A DNA stretch of 64,000 nucleotides from Pseudomonas tremae. Lineage in GTDB: Bacteria > Pseudomonadota > Gammaproteobacteria > Pseudomonadales > Pseudomonadaceae. Both the position numbers and the translations under genes were made by a program. Location: contig NZ_LJRO01000090.1 in the NCBI RefSeq assembly GCF_001401155.1, forward strand, positions 1 to 64,000, given 5' to 3'. The notes below the pieces were generated by a model. That model worked only from the letters and a program-made list of their open reading frames with translations, ran no database searches and had not been told where the DNA came from. This document shows, piece by piece, positions 1 to 10,147 of this stretch (within the stretch, counting starts at the first letter, position 1; every line of letters begins with the position of its first letter).

Positions 1-36
1 GCTAACCAATACTAATTGCCTGTGAGGCTTGACCAT
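1..36 (+). rRNA. rrl: 23S ribosomal RNA, 3' end only
   Basis: The first bases match the conserved 3' terminus of bacterial 23S rRNA (GCTAACCAATACTAATTGCC, then TGTGAGGCTTGACC). The rest of the gene lies before the window. The exact last base (about 36-37) is judged by comparison with the E. coli 3' end. The 155 bases that follow are the 23S-5S spacer. Confidence 0.85.
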
Positions 37-191
37 ATAACACCCAAGCAATTTGCGTCGAATGACCAGATTGCGGTGACTGTGAAGATGACACGAACCG
101 AAAGTTTGCGTCACGAGCGACACCTGAATAACTGACTGTCACATACCCGATTTGCTGAAGCGCGCCGCATGGCACGACTCGGTACCCGAAT

Positions 192-311
192 TTCTTGACG
201 ACCATAGAGCATTGGAACCACCTGATCCCATCCCGAACTCAGCAGTGAAACGATGTATCGCCGATGGTAGTGTGGGGTTTCCCCATGTGAGAGTAGGTCA
301 TCGTCAAGATT
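192..311 (+). rRNA. rrf: 5S ribosomal RNA
   Basis: About 120 nt, the usual 5S length. The two ends pair (TTCTTGACGA with TCGTCAAGA), and the conserved interior includes CCCGAACTCAG and GATGGTAGTGTGGGG, as in Pseudomonas 5S rRNA. It follows the 23S tail directly, so this is the end of an rrn operon on the plus strand. No tRNA lies between 23S and 5S or after 5S. The ends are accurate to a few bases. Confidence 0.95.
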
Positions 312-320
312 GAATTCCAG

Positions 321-358
321 AAACCCTCATCGCTCACGCGTTGAGGGTTTTTGTTTTT
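321..358 (+). terminator. Rho-independent terminator of the rrn operon
   Basis: An 8-bp stem, AAACCCTC (321-328) with GAGGGTTT (343-350), is followed by TTGTTTTT. It lies 10 bases after the 5S rRNA and closes the ribosomal operon. Confidence 0.85.
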
Positions 359-457
359 ATGGCGTTCGTCAAATTTCACTCCGCGCCAGCCTTTGACTTT
401 GTATGTATGAAGCTCAGTGGGAAAATCCTGGTAGTGCCCGTGCTCTAATTGCAGGCA

Positions 458-488
458 TAAAAAAACCACCGGCAAGGTGGTTTTTACG
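458..488 (-). terminator. Rho-independent terminator after queD
   Basis: AAAAACCACC, a short GGCA loop and AGGTGGTTTTT form a symmetrical A/T-flanked hairpin 12 bases beyond the queD stop codon. It can act in either direction. Confidence 0.8.
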
Positions 489-499
489 TTTGGTGCAGA

Positions 500-856
500 T
501 CAATCTCCGCGATACTCACAGCCACTGGTGCAGGTCTCGTGAATGCGGATGGCCGAAAGCTCAGGTAGCAACGGTTTCAATTCATCCCAGATCCACTTCG
601 CAAGATTTTCGCTGGTCGGGTTTTCCAAGCCTGGAATGTCATTCAGATAATGGTGGTCAAGGCGCTCGTAAAGCGGCTTGAAGATGGCTTTGATTTCGGA
701 GAAATCTCGAATCCAGCCAGTATGCGGGTCTACCTTGCCGGCCAGGTGAATACCGACTCGAAATGAATGACCGTGCAGACGTCCGCATTTATGCCCCTCA
801 GGAACGTTGGGGAGGAGATGTGCTGACTCAAACGTAAACTCTTTGAAGATTTCCAC
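500..856 (-). CDS. queD: 6-carboxy-5,6,7,8-tetrahydropterin synthase QueD (6-pyruvoyl-tetrahydropterin synthase family)
   Basis: QueD converts 7,8-dihydroneopterin triphosphate to 6-carboxytetrahydropterin, the second step towards preQ0 and queuosine in tRNA. The 118-residue product has the family zinc-binding histidines (FESAH near residue 14, then GRLHGHSF) and catalytic-site motifs CGRLHGH and TSENLAKW. It ends [13 protein letters not shown], with the conserved late glutamate. I chose the GTG at 856 because the product then starts at VEIFKEF, the start and length of the P. aeruginosa protein as I recall it; the open frame runs on to 946 with unrelated sequence. The Shine-Dalgarno before the GTG is weak. 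The gene stands alone, facing away from the PepSY operon. Confidence 0.93.
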   Translation of the reverse strand: MEIFKEFTFESAHLLPNVPEGHKCGRLHGHSFRVGIHLAGKVDPHTGWIRDFSEIKAIFKPLYERLDHHYLNDIPGLENPTSENLAKWIWDELKPLLPELSAIRIHETCTSGCEYRGD

Positions 857-1001
857 TGTGTATTGGCCCCGAAAAATGGCGATCGCAGACGCGATAAATG
901 CAGGCGGCAAGTTTAACAGCAATGGTCCGAAACTCCATGCAACCAAAAAAATGACGACGCCTTAAAAAGTGATGGCACTCGGCCAGATCTATTCAGCTTG
1001 A

Positions 1002-1021
1002 GTTAAGTTGCGCCAGTTAAG
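1002..1021 (+). promoter_or_regulatory. GTTAAG direct repeat upstream of the PepSY/two-component operon
   Basis: Two GTTAAG hexamers (1002-1007 and 1016-1021) stand 14 bp apart start to start, 45-65 bases before the first PepSY gene. Tandem TTAAG half-sites are typical of OmpR-family regulators, so this may be where the regulator encoded by the same operon binds. The 14-bp spacing is wider than the 11 bp I recall for BqsR. It is inferred from pattern only. Confidence 0.4.
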
Positions 1022-1065
1022 GTGAGCACCATAAAAGCATCGACGGCTATGGACTCCCATTAATA

Positions 1066-1374
1066 ATGAAAACGCTGACGAACCTTGCGTCGCTTATCAC
1101 TCTTGCTCTGGTTTCTTCGGCCAGTCAGGCGCAAGGTGTTGATCCGCTTGAGGTGCTGCGTCTCAGTGATGCGGGCACGCTCCAGTCAAGCGAAAAGCTT
1201 GATGCCAAGGCCTTAAGCAAGCACCCAGGCGCGAGCATTATTGGCACTCAGATCAAGAACATCTACGGCAGGTACGTTTACAATGTCGAGCTGCGCGATG
1301 CGCAGGATATTGAGTGGGACCTCGAAATAGACGCCGCCACAGGCCAGGTCTACCGGAATCATCAGGACAACTAA
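1066..1374 (+). CDS. Small periplasmic PepSY-domain protein, first of a pair
   Basis: A 102-residue protein with a Sec signal peptide (about residues 1-22, cleaved after SASQA) and one PepSY-like fold, with the typical stretch YVYNVELRDAQ and a closing DAATGQVYR. PepSY domains are found in peptidase propeptides and as partners of sensor systems; their ligand is usually unknown. Its stop codon overlaps the start of a paralogous gene, which is followed by a response regulator and a sensor kinase, so it is probably an accessory or output protein of that two-component system. The order resembles PA2659-PA2656 (BqsRS/CarRS) of P. aeruginosa. The start is the only good ATG before the signal peptide. 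Confidence 0.85.
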   Translation: MKTLTNLASLITLALVSSASQAQGVDPLEVLRLSDAGTLQSSEKLDAKALSKHPGASIIGTQIKNIYGRYVYNVELRDAQDIEWDLEIDAATGQVYRNHQDN

Positions 1375-1682
1375 TGAATGTCGACAAGCATCTCTGTGCC
1401 ATCCTTGGTTTGAGCCTGATCTGCTCCTTAGCGCTTGCCAGAGATTTGAATCAGGATGAAGCGCTCAGTTTGCGTCAGCGCGGAGTGATTCTGCCGCTTG
1501 AACAGTTCATCGAACGAGCGATGGGGCTGCACCCCGGTTCGCGTTTGCTGGAAGCCGAGCTTGAAGAGAAAAACAATAGGTACGTTTACGAGTTCGAGCT
1601 GCTGACTCCGCAGGGTGTTGTGCGAGAGCTCAAGTTCGATGCACGCGACAGCAGTCAGTTACTGAAAGACGAGGATGATTGA
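1374..1682 (+). CDS. Small periplasmic PepSY-domain protein, second of a pair
   Basis: A 102-residue paralogue of the gene before it: a signal peptide (about residues 1-22, ending SLALA), then a PepSY-like domain with [13 protein letters not shown], and an acidic end (KDEDD). The start ATG at 1374 shares one base with the previous TAA (TAATG). Its own stop overlaps the response-regulator start in the same way (TGATG), so the four genes are probably translationally coupled. Exact function is unknown; a periplasmic sensing or inhibitory role next to the kinase is inferred from position. Confidence 0.85.
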   Translation: MNVDKHLCAILGLSLICSLALARDLNQDEALSLRQRGVILPLEQFIERAMGLHPGSRLLEAELEEKNNRYVYEFELLTPQGVVRELKFDARDSSQLLKDEDD

Positions 1683-2350
1683 TGCGCCTGCTACTGGTTG
1701 AAGACCATGTTCCCCTCGCCGACGAGCTGCTTGCTGCCTTGGGCAGGCAAGGTTACGCAGTCGATTGGCTGGCTGACGGACGTGATGCGGTGTATCAGGG
1801 GGCCAGTGAGCCGTACGACCTCATAGTTCTGGATCTGGGTTTGCCTGGGATGTCGGGGCTTGAGGTATTACAGCAATGGCGTGGCAAAGGTCTGGCGACT
1901 CCGGTACTGATCCTGACGGCGCGGGGCTCTTGGTCAGAGCGAATAGAAGGATTGAAGGCCGGTGCCGACGATTACCTGACCAAGCCTTTTCATCCTGAAG
2001 AGCTGCAACTGCGTATTCAGGCCCTGTTGCGTCGCTCGCATGGTCTGGCCAACCAGCCAACGCTTGAATCCGCAGGTCTTAATCTGGATGAAGGTCGGCA
2101 ATGCGTCAGCCGCGATGGTGTTGATATCCAGCTTACGTCCGCAGAGTTTCGCCTTTTACGCTATTTCATGCTTCACCCTGGGCAGATTCTCTCCAAAAGC
2201 CATCTGTCCGAGCATTTGTATGACGGTGAAAACGAGCGTGACTCGAATGTCATCGAAGTCCACGTCAATCATCTGAGGCGCAAGCTGGGTCGTGCGGTCA
2301 TAGAGACACGTCGCGGGCAAGGCTACCTTTACGGCGGAGCCGGAGGTTGA
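1682..2350 (+). CDS. OmpR-family response regulator (CarR/BqsR-like)
   Basis: A 222-residue DNA-binding regulator. The receiver domain (about 1-115) carries the acidic pair E7/D8, the phosphoacceptor D51 in [10 protein letters not shown] and the conserved K in [12 protein letters not shown] winged-helix effector domain follows (about 125-220, with the terminal [10 protein letters not shown] motif). I start at ATG 1682, which overlaps the preceding stop; an in-frame TTG one codon upstream is less likely. It is paired with the sensor kinase gene that overlaps its 3' end. Synteny with queD and PepSY genes suggests orthology to P. aeruginosa CarR/BqsR (PA2657), a regulator responding to calcium or ferrous iron; that assignment is inferred. 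Confidence 0.92.
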   Translation: MRLLLVEDHVPLADELLAALGRQGYAVDWLADGRDAVYQGASEPYDLIVLDLGLPGMSGLEVLQQWRGKGLATPVLILTARGSWSERIEGLKAGADDYLTKPFHPEELQLRIQALLRRSHGLANQPTLESAGLNLDEGRQCVSRDGVDIQLTSAEFRLLRYFMLHPGQILSKSHLSEHLYDGENERDSNVIEVHVNHLRRKLGRAVIETRRGQGYLYGGAGG

Positions 2351-3666
2351 AGTCCATACAGCGACGTTTGAGCCTCGGCCTGATCGCTGTCATGGTGGTC
2401 GTTGGTCTGGTGATGGCGCAGACCAGTCTCTGGCTGTTTGAAGTGGGTCTGCAACGTTACCTGGAATCGGGCCTGCGTAACCAAAGCGAGAACCTTCTGG
2501 TAGCGTTGGTTCGCGGCCCCGCCGGACTGCAACTCGACGATCATCGCTTATCAGGGGCCTATCAGCGTCCTTTGTCCGGCCATTACTTTCGTATGGACCT
2601 GCCGCAAGGGCACTGGCGATCCCGGTCATTGTGGGATTTCGAGCTTCCTCAACCTGGTGTGGGTCTGCATGCCAATCTTGAGCTAGGCAAAACTGGACAG
2701 TCACTGTTGATGCTGACCAGCGAATATCGCAAGTTCGGCCAGCAGATTTCCATCACTGTCGCGCAGGACTACACCCCGGTAAGGGCAAGCTTTCGCCTCA
2801 TGCAGCAGATCGGGCTAGGGCTCGGGCTCGCAGCGCTGATTCTTGTGCTTGTACTGCAGCGCATTACCGTGCGAAGGGCACTGCGTCCGCTGGAAACCGT
2901 TCGAGAGCAGATATCCCAGCTCCAGCAGGGCCAGCGTTCCCAGCTGGATAATCAGGTACCTCTTGAGCTCGAGCCTCTGGTCGCCCAGATCAACCACCTG
3001 CTTGCGCACACCGAGGACAGTCTGAAGCGTTCACGCAACGCGTTGGGGAATCTGGGGCACGCTCTGAAGACGCCGCTTGCCGTTCTCCTCAGCCTCGCCT
3101 TGAGCGGTGAGCTCGATGCCAATCCTGCGTTGCGCAAGACGCTCCAGGAGCAACTGGAAAACATCCGTCTGCGTCTTGAGCGTGAGCTCAATCGAGCACG
3201 CCTTTCCGGCGATGCGCTGCCGGGTGCTCGTTTTGATTGTGATGCAGAGTTGCCCGGGTTGTTTTCTACCCTGGGGATGATCCACGGTGCTCACCTGCAG
3301 TTGCTCAATGACGTCGAGCCAGGCATGTACCTGCCCTGGGATCGGGAGGATATTCTGGAGCTGCTGGGCAATCTGCTGGACAACGCCTGCAAGTGGGCCG
3401 ACAGCGAAGTACGATTAGGCATCTTGCGTCAGAATCATGGCTTCTGCCTGTTGATCGACGACGACGGGCCCGGCATTCCCGAATCTCAGCGTGCAGAGGT
3501 ATTCAGTCGTGGGGCTCGTCTGGACGAGCAGATCACGGGTCACGGGCTGGGGCTGGGCATCGTGCGCGACATCGTTGAAGCGTGGTGCGGTCAGCTGCAG
3601 TTGCTGGAGAGCCCTGCCGGGGGGCTTCGCGTACGTATCGAACTGCCTGAGCGCACGGCACCCTGA
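2347..3666 (+). CDS. Sensor histidine kinase (CarS/BqsS-like)
   Basis: A 439-residue inner-membrane kinase: a first membrane helix at about 9-30, a periplasmic sensor region to about 150, a second helix near 157-175 and a HAMP-like linker. The H-box ([11 protein letters not shown]) holds the phosphorylated His, and the ATPase domain shows N ([13 protein letters not shown]), G1 (DDDGPGIP) and G2 (GHGLGLGI) boxes. The start is a TTG at 2347 that overlaps the regulator's stop (TTGA); no upstream ATG is in frame. Cognate partner of the adjacent regulator. The RExxE iron-binding motif reported for BqsS is not visible in the periplasmic part, so a ferrous-iron ligand should not be assumed. Confidence 0.92.
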   Translation: MKSIQRRLSLGLIAVMVVVGLVMAQTSLWLFEVGLQRYLESGLRNQSENLLVALVRGPAGLQLDDHRLSGAYQRPLSGHYFRMDLPQGHWRSRSLWDFELPQPGVGLHANLELGKTGQSLLMLTSEYRKFGQQISITVAQDYTPVRASFRLMQQIGLGLGLAALILVLVLQRITVRRALRPLETVREQISQLQQGQRSQLDNQVPLELEPLVAQINHLLAHTEDSLKRSRNALGNLGHALKTPLAVLLSLALSGELDANPALRKTLQEQLENIRLRLERELNRARLSGDALPGARFDCDAELPGLFSTLGMIHGAHLQLLNDVEPGMYLPWDREDILELLGNLLDNACKWADSEVRLGILRQNHGFCLLIDDDGPGIPESQRAEVFSRGARLDEQITGHGLGLGIVRDIVEAWCGQLQLLESPAGGLRVRIELPERTAP

Positions 3667-3784
3667 GCAGCCCACCTTGACTGGTCGGGCCGCAGCATAA
3701 AACCTTGTTGGAGGTTGTTGCCTTGCGATCATATTGCCTGCATGAGATGGCACTCGTACGTTCATGTGCTGACTAAGCTCTAGA

Positions 3785-3801
3785 CCGCGCGCAAGGCGCG
3801 G
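3785..3801 (+). other. Short GC-rich hairpin in the leader of the AI-2E family gene
   Basis: CCGCGC and GCGCGG pair across a five-base loop, followed only by TTTA. It could be a weak terminator for the two-component operon or a leader structure of the next gene, which starts 20 bases on. Confidence 0.35.
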
Positions 3802-3821
3802 TTTACTGACATGGACAGGAC

Positions 3822-4886
3822 ATGAACGAAACCACGTTGCAATACAAAACCCTTATTCTGCTATTGGTGCTGGTGAGCATTGCCTTCATCTGGATTCTGC
3901 TGCCGTTTTATGGCGCGGTGTTCTGGGCGGTTATTCTCGGAATCATTTTTGCGCCAGTACAGCGCAGGTTGCAGATCAAGTTCAACTGGTCACGCAATCT
4001 CACCTCCCTGTGTACCCTGACGATCTGTCTGGTGATTGCGATTCTTCCGGTGATCGTCATCAGCGCCTTGCTGGTTCAGGAAGGCACCACACTGTACAAA
4101 AACGTCGAAACCGGACAGCTGGATATTGCTGGCTATCTGGCCGAATTCAAGGACCTGCTGCCACACTCGATTCAGGCATTGCTCGACCGTCTGGGCATGG
4201 GCGATCTTGAAGGGCTGCGCGACAAGATCACCAAAGGTGCGATGCAGGGCAGTCAGTATCTTGCAACCCAGGCTTTCAGCTTCGGGCAGGGCACGTTCGA
4301 TTTCGTGGTGAGCGTCTTCATCATGCTTTATCTGTTGTATTTCTTTCTGCGCGACGGGCAGGAACTGGTACGCAAGATACGCACTGCCTTCCCGCTGGGC
4401 GAACAACAGAAGCGTCGTTTGCAGCTCAAATTCACCCGAGTGGTACGTGCCACAGTGAAAGGCAACGTGGTGGTCGCGGTGACACAGGGCATGCTGGGAG
4501 GCTTCATCTTCTGGGCGCTGGATATTCCAAGCGCATTGCTCTGGGCCGTGATCATGGCCTTTCTGTCGCTTTTGCCGGCAGTCGGCGCGGGAATTGTCTG
4601 GGCTCCAGTAGCTGTCTACTTCCTGCTCAGCGGCATGATCTGGCAAGGCGTGATTCTGGGGTTGTTCGGTGTATTCGTCATCGGACTGGTGGACAACGTG
4701 TTGCGCCCGGTTCTGGTTGGCAAAGACACCAAGATGCCGGACTACCTGATCCTGATTTCCACTCTGGGCGGCATGTCGGTCTTTGGTCTGAATGGCTTTG
4801 TGATAGGGCCTCTGATCGCTGCGCTATTCATCTCCAGCTGGGGACTGTTCAGCGGAGCCAAAAAGACGGTAAAGCTGCCGGGCTAA
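3822..4886 (+). CDS. AI-2E family (PerM/YdiK-type) membrane transporter
   Basis: A 354-residue integral membrane protein with seven to eight predicted helices. There is an N-terminal pair (about 10-45), one at 58-82, a long soluble loop to about 150, then helices around 155-180 and four or more in the C-terminal half. Typical family motifs are the YLLYFFLRDG end of the central helix and the GLVDNVLRPVLVGK stretch near residue 290. The family includes exporters of autoinducer-2 and Na+/H+ antiporters; the substrate cannot be told here. A GGACAGGAC Shine-Dalgarno precedes the ATG. The gene is monocistronic and converges on nuoN through a shared terminator. Confidence 0.9.
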   Translation: MNETTLQYKTLILLLVLVSIAFIWILLPFYGAVFWAVILGIIFAPVQRRLQIKFNWSRNLTSLCTLTICLVIAILPVIVISALLVQEGTTLYKNVETGQLDIAGYLAEFKDLLPHSIQALLDRLGMGDLEGLRDKITKGAMQGSQYLATQAFSFGQGTFDFVVSVFIMLYLLYFFLRDGQELVRKIRTAFPLGEQQKRRLQLKFTRVVRATVKGNVVVAVTQGMLGGFIFWALDIPSALLWAVIMAFLSLLPAVGAGIVWAPVAVYFLLSGMIWQGVILGLFGVFVIGLVDNVLRPVLVGKDTKMPDYLILISTLGGMSVFGLNGFVIGPLIAALFISSWGLFSGAKKTVKLPG

Positions 4887-4897
4887 TTCTCGGAGGC

Positions 4898-4927
4898 AAA
4901 AAAAACCCTGCTCTAGCAGGGTTTTTT
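4898..4927. terminator. Bidirectional terminator between the AI-2E gene and nuoN
   Basis: AAAAAAAACCCTG, a short CTCTAG loop and CAGGGTTTTTT make a hairpin with A and T tracts on both sides. It lies between two converging genes and should end transcription of both, including the long nuo operon. Confidence 0.9.
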
Positions 4928-4939
4928 GTTTGCGGATGA

Positions 4940-6409
4940 TCAGCCTGCGACGTGCAAGCCGGCATTGACCACCAGGTCCAGCAGCGGTTGCGGGTAAACA
5001 CCCAGTGCAAACGTCAGGATCGCCACAGCCAGCAGCATTACGCCACCTGTGCGCTGTGCCCAGTTGATTGCAGCGTCGTGACGCGGCATCTTGTTGTCGA
5101 CCAGATACATGGTCACCATCACGCGCAGGTAGTAGAACAGACCGATAGCGCTACCGATTACCAGCGCCCCGACCAGCCACCACAGTTGCGACTCGACGCC
5201 GGTTGCCATGATGTAGAACTTGCCGATGAAACCGGCAGTGAGCGGGATGCCGGCCAGCGACAGCATCATCAGGGTCATGACTGCCGTCAGGTAAGGACGA
5301 CGCCAGAACAGACCACGGTATTCGAACATCGCATCGGCATCACGCCCGCTGTAAGGCGAGGACATCATGGTGATCACACCGAAGCTGCCCAGCGATGTCA
5401 GGACGTAGGTCGCCAGATAGACGCCAATGGCTTCGACTGCCATACCTTTGCTGGCTACCAGCGCGATCATCAGGTAACCGAAGTGTGCGATGGACGAGTA
5501 GCCCAGCAGACGCTTGAGGTTGGTCTGAGTCAATGCCAGCAGGTTACCGACCAGAATGGACGCTACTGCAATCACTGCCAGTACGTCATGCAGCACGCCG
5601 CTGCTCGCAGCCGGGGAAATCTGGAACAGACGCACCAGCACTGCGAACACGGCGACCTTGCTCGCTGTGGCCAGAAACGCAGCGACAGGGGCGGGTGCGC
5701 CTTCGTAAACGTCCGGGGTCCACAGGTGGAAAGGTACCAGTGACAGTTTGAAGGCAAGCCCCACAACCATCATGCCCAGACCCAGGCTGGCGATCGGGCT
5801 GGGCATGCCTGTAGCTGCAATAGCCTTGCCGATGCCTTCAAAGCTCAGAGAACCCGCTTCTGCGTATAACAACGCCATGCCGAACAGCAGGAAAGCCGAC
5901 CCGGCTGCCGATAGCACCATGTACTTGATGCCGCCTTCCAGCGAGCGCTTGTTGAAGAAGGCATAAGCCACCAGGCCATAGACCGGCACCGACAGCAGCT
6001 CCAGGCCGATGAACAGGCCAGCCAGATGCTGAGCACTGACCAGCACCAGGCCGCCGGCAGCTGCCAGCAGGATCAGCAGGTAAAGTTCTTCGCGGTTGCC
6101 CGGATAGCCTGCCTTGCCGTCGCCCAGATAAGCGTGCGCCATCGTTACGCAAGCCAGAGTAGAGGCGAGGATGATCGCCATATACAGACAGGCAAAGTTG
6201 TCGATGTGCAGCAGTGGTGTCACCACCAGCGGGGCAACTTTCAGTGCCGGGTAAATCGACAGCAGCGCCAGGTTGAGGCCTGCTACCGACAGCAGGAACG
6301 TTTGTGAGTGATTGCGGCGCCATGCAATCGCCAACATCACCACTACAACGGTGAGGCTGGTGATCAGCAGTGGCGCAAGCGCAATAAAGTGTTGAATCGT
6401 CAGGTCCAT
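4940..6409 (-). CDS. nuoN: NADH-quinone oxidoreductase subunit N
   Basis: The 489-residue product is one of three antiporter-like proton-pumping subunits in the membrane arm of respiratory complex I. It is almost entirely hydrophobic, with about 14 helices. It carries the family lysine and glutamate motifs: [15 protein letters not shown] (helix 5 Glu), [20 protein letters not shown] (helix 7 Lys and broken helix), and [15 protein letters not shown]. It is the last gene of the nuoA-N operon and starts seven bases after nuoM. Confidence 0.97.
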   Translation of the reverse strand: MDLTIQHFIALAPLLITSLTVVVVMLAIAWRRNHSQTFLLSVAGLNLALLSIYPALKVAPLVVTPLLHIDNFACLYMAIILASTLACVTMAHAYLGDGKAGYPGNREELYLLILLAAAGGLVLVSAQHLAGLFIGLELLSVPVYGLVAYAFFNKRSLEGGIKYMVLSAAGSAFLLFGMALLYAEAGSLSFEGIGKAIAATGMPSPIASLGLGMMVVGLAFKLSLVPFHLWTPDVYEGAPAPVAAFLATASKVAVFAVLVRLFQISPAASSGVLHDVLAVIAVASILVGNLLALTQTNLKRLLGYSSIAHFGYLMIALVASKGMAVEAIGVYLATYVLTSLGSFGVITMMSSPYSGRDADAMFEYRGLFWRRPYLTAVMTLMMLSLAGIPLTAGFIGKFYIMATGVESQLWWLVGALVIGSAIGLFYYLRVMVTMYLVDNKMPRHDAAINWAQRTGGVMLLAVAILTFALGVYPQPLLDLVVNAGLHVAG

Positions 6410-6416
6410 AGCGCTC

Positions 6417-7949
6417 TTACCGGGCCGAAGCGAGTTGAGTGAAGGCAGTGCCTAGCCATTGCTGCACGCCGTGCATGGTCGCTGCCGAGGTATCGAGGAA
6501 CGGCTGCGGGAAAACCCCGAGCACGATCAGCAACACGGCAAGGCCCAGCACCATGATCATTTCCCGTCCGTCCATGCCTTTCAGAACCGCGTCGGATTTC
6601 GACGGGCCGAAGTAGGCGCGGTGGATCATGATCAGCGAGTAGACAGAACCAAACACCAGTCCGGAAGTGGCAATTGCCGTGATCCATGGCGAACTGGCGA
6701 AACTGCCCAGCAGGATCAGGAACTCACCGACAAAGTTACCAGTGCCGGGCAGACCCAGAGAGGCAGCCGCGAAGAACAGACTGATCGCCGGTATGTAAGC
6801 GATGCGTGACCACAGGCCACCCATTTCTCGCATATCCCGAGTGTGCATACGTTCGTACAACTGGCCACTGAGAATGAACAGGGCAGCAGCTGACAGACCA
6901 TGCGCAATCATCTGTATCAGCACGCCTTGCAACGCCTGCTGGCTGCCCGAGTAGATACCGATCAGCACGAAGCCCATGTGCGACACACTGGAAAACGCGA
7001 TGAGACGCTTGATATCGGTCTGGGCGAAAGCCAGGAATGCGCCGTAGAAGATACCGACCAGACCCAGGCCCATCGCAATCGGCGCGAATTCGGCCGATGC
7101 ATTGGGGAACAGTGGCAGGGCGAAGCGCAGCAGGCCGTAGGCAGCGGTTTTCAGCAGGATACCGGCAAGGTCGACGGAACCGGCAGTCGGTGCCTGAGCA
7201 TGTGCATCCGGCAGCCAAGAGTGCAGTGGCACCACCGGCAGCTTCACCGCGAAAGCGATGAAGAAGCCCAGCATCAGGATGTACTCGGTACCTGGCGCCA
7301 GCTTGGTCTTCAACAGGTCGGCGTAGGCAAAGGTGATCACGCCGGTCTGGTTGAAATGCACCAGCACCAGACCAAGGATCGCCACCAGCATGATCAGACC
7401 GCTGGCCTGGGTGAAGATGAAGAACTTGGTCGCTGCGTAGATCCGGGTCTTCTTGCCGTCCGATGAGCTATGGCCCCACAGTGCGATGAGGAAATACATC
7501 GGCACCAGCATCATTTCCCAGAAGAAGAAGAACATGAACAGGTCGATGGCCAGGAACACGCCGACGACACCACCCAGAATCCACATCAGGTTAAGGTGGA
7601 AGAAACCCACCTTGCGCTGGATTTCCTTCCACGAGCACAGCACCGACAGAACGCCGAGCAGGCCGGTCAACAGAATCATCAGCAGCGAAAGGCCGTCGAG
7701 TGCCAGATGCACGTCGATGCCGAAGCGGGTGATCCACGGGTGGTGGAATTCCAGGGTCCAGGTCGGATCGGCACCAGGCACCGGCGCGTAGCCGAAGTTG
7801 CCGGTTGCCCACAGCCAGAGGCCGAGAACCAGTTCGAGGGTCATTGTCAGTAGCGCGATCCAGCGCGGCAGGGTAGAGCCGAAGCGCTCACCCAGCCAGC
7901 ACAGCAGGCCGCCGATAAAGGGGATCAGGATTAGCCAAGGCAGAATCAT
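6417..7949 (-). CDS. nuoM: NADH-quinone oxidoreductase subunit M
   Basis: The 510-residue antiporter-like subunit of complex I translocates protons in the membrane arm. Diagnostic motifs are [16 protein letters not shown] (helix 5 Glu), [21 protein letters not shown] (helix 7 Lys and broken helix) and [21 protein letters not shown]. Length equals that of other pseudomonad NuoM proteins. It lies between nuoL (39-base gap) and nuoN in the standard order. Confidence 0.97.
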   Translation of the reverse strand: MILPWLILIPFIGGLLCWLGERFGSTLPRWIALLTMTLELVLGLWLWATGNFGYAPVPGADPTWTLEFHHPWITRFGIDVHLALDGLSLLMILLTGLLGVLSVLCSWKEIQRKVGFFHLNLMWILGGVVGVFLAIDLFMFFFFWEMMLVPMYFLIALWGHSSSDGKKTRIYAATKFFIFTQASGLIMLVAILGLVLVHFNQTGVITFAYADLLKTKLAPGTEYILMLGFFIAFAVKLPVVPLHSWLPDAHAQAPTAGSVDLAGILLKTAAYGLLRFALPLFPNASAEFAPIAMGLGLVGIFYGAFLAFAQTDIKRLIAFSSVSHMGFVLIGIYSGSQQALQGVLIQMIAHGLSAAALFILSGQLYERMHTRDMREMGGLWSRIAYIPAISLFFAAASLGLPGTGNFVGEFLILLGSFASSPWITAIATSGLVFGSVYSLIMIHRAYFGPSKSDAVLKGMDGREMIMVLGLAVLLIVLGVFPQPFLDTSAATMHGVQQWLGTAFTQLASAR

Positions 7950-7988
7950 GACGGGCTCAATTCCTTTCGCAAATTCGCAAGGTTCATG

Positions 7989-9842
7989 TCAGACCGCAAC
8001 CAGAACGACGGCACCGAGTACCAGAACGGCACCTACGGCGATCGAGGCAGCATACCAACGCAACTGGCCGGTCTCGGTACGGCTCATGGTGTCATGACCG
8101 CCTTTGACCAGACGTGGGATCAAGCCGATGGTGCGGTCGAATGGATCGCTACGCAGCACATGGCTGATCGCCAGATAAGGTTTGACGAACAGCTTGTCGT
8201 AGATCCAGTCGAAGCCCCAGGCGGCGAACCACCAGGCCGAGAGGAAGCGACCCGGACCGCTGTTGGCGATAGCCGTTGCCAGGCGACGCTTGCCGAGAAA
8301 CAGCAACGCTGCCAGCAGGATACCGGCCAGGGCAATGGCCCCCGAGGCGATTTCCAGGCTGTGCTTGGCTTCGCCACCGGCATGCCCGACGCTTTGCGGC
8401 AGAACACCGGCCAGCGGCGGGGTGATCATCGCGCCGACGAATGTCGACAGTACAATCAGCACCCACAGTGGCAACCAGTGAGCAATGCCGTGACCTGCGT
8501 GCGCTTCAGTCTTGGCCTCACCATGAAACGCGATGAAGATCAGGCGGAAGGTGTACAGCGAGGTCATGAACGCGCCGACCAGACCGGCATACAGCAGACC
8601 ATTGTTACCGCTGGCGAACGCTTCCCAGAGGATTTCGTCCTTGGAGTAGAAACCGGCAGTCAACAGCGGCAAGGCAGACAACGCAGCACCGCCGACGATG
8701 AAGCTGGCATAGGCCAGAGGCAGTTTCTTCCACAGGCCGCCCATCTTGAAGATGTTCTGTTCATGGTGGCAGGCAACGATGACCGCACCCGACGCAAGGA
8801 ACAGCAGCGCCTTGAAGAAGGCGTGAGTCATAAGATGGAAGATCGCGCCTTCCCAGGCACCTACACCCAACGCCAGAAACATGTAGCCGATCTGGCTCAT
8901 GGTCGAGTAGGCGAGAATGCGTTTGATGTCGGTCTGCACGAGTGCTGCAAAACCGGCCAGTACCAGCGTGACGCCACCGACCAGACCTACCAGATGCAGG
9001 ATGTCGGGTGCCAGTGCAAACAGGCCATGAGTCCGCGCGATCAGGTAGACACCTGCCGTTACCATTGTGGCCGCGTGGATCAATGCAGAAACCGGAGTAG
9101 GGCCGGCCATTGCGTCTGCCAGCCAGGTCTGCAGTGGCAGCTGCGCGGATTTACCGACGGCACCGCCGAGCAGCATCAGCGTCGCCAGCACGATCCAGAA
9201 ATCGCCAACCTTGAAGTGCTCAGGCGCCTTGATCAGCAGCTCCTGCACATTGAGCGTACCCAACTGCTGGAACAGGATGAACATGCCGATGGCCATGAAC
9301 ACGTCGCCGATACGGGTGACGATGAAGGCCTTGAGTGCTGCGTTGCCGTTGTTGCGGTTGCTGTAGTAGAAACCGATCAACAGGTAGCTGCACAGGCCTA
9401 CACCCTCCCAGCCAAAGTAAATGAACAGCAGGTTATCGCCCAGAATCAGGAACAGCATGCTGGCAATGAACAGGTTGGTGTAAGCGAAGAAGCGCGAGTA
9501 ACCGGCCTCGCCGCGCATGTACCAGGACGCAAACAGGTGGATCAGGAAACCGACGCCCACCACGACACCGAGCATCGTGACGGAGAGACCGTCCAGATAC
9601 AGCGCGAAGTTGGGCTGGAAGCCATCGACGTCCATCCAGCGCCACAGCACCTGGGTGTAGTGACCGCCTTCTGGTGGTGCGACATTGAACTGCCAGATGA
9701 TCCAGGCCGTCACGACAGCCGACAGGCCAATGGAACCCACGCCGATCAGCGCTGCGAGATTTTCCGAGATGCGTCCTCGAGAGAACGACAGCAGCAGAAA
9801 GCCGATGAGGGGAAATACGAAAGTCAGAAAGAGAAGGTTCAT
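7989..9842 (-). CDS. nuoL: NADH-quinone oxidoreductase subunit L
   Basis: The 617-residue distal proton-pumping subunit of complex I. It shows the Mrp/NuoL motifs [46 protein letters not shown] and [18 protein letters not shown]. The C-terminal extension after about residue 500 forms the long lateral helix that clamps NuoL, M and N together, plus a last membrane anchor. The start codon overlaps the nuoK stop by four bases (ATGA), implying coupled translation. Confidence 0.97.
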
Positions 9843-10147
9843 CCGCGCATCTCGCTGGCAGCATCGATATCGAGAGTGTGGAAGCGGCGATACAGTTGCA
9901 TCAGGATCGCCAGGCCAATACTGGCCTCGGCTGCCGCAAGGCTGATCACCAGAATGAACATGACCTGTCCATCCGGTTGCGCCCAGCGGCTGCCGGCAAC
10001 TACAAACGCCAGAGCAGAAGCGTTCATCATGATTTCCAGGCTCATCAACACGAAGAGAATGTTACGGCGCACCATCAGGCCGACCAGACCCAGGCAGAAC
10101 AGGACCCCGGCGACCGCCAGACCGTGCTCAAGAGGAATAGCATTCAT
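9839..10147 (-). CDS. nuoK: NADH-quinone oxidoreductase subunit K
   Basis: The 102-residue subunit of the complex I membrane arm has three helices. The membrane glutamates needed for proton transfer are in [10 protein letters not shown] (helix 2) and [11 protein letters not shown] (helix 3). Four-base overlaps on both sides, with nuoJ and nuoL, mark tight translational coupling. Confidence 0.96.
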
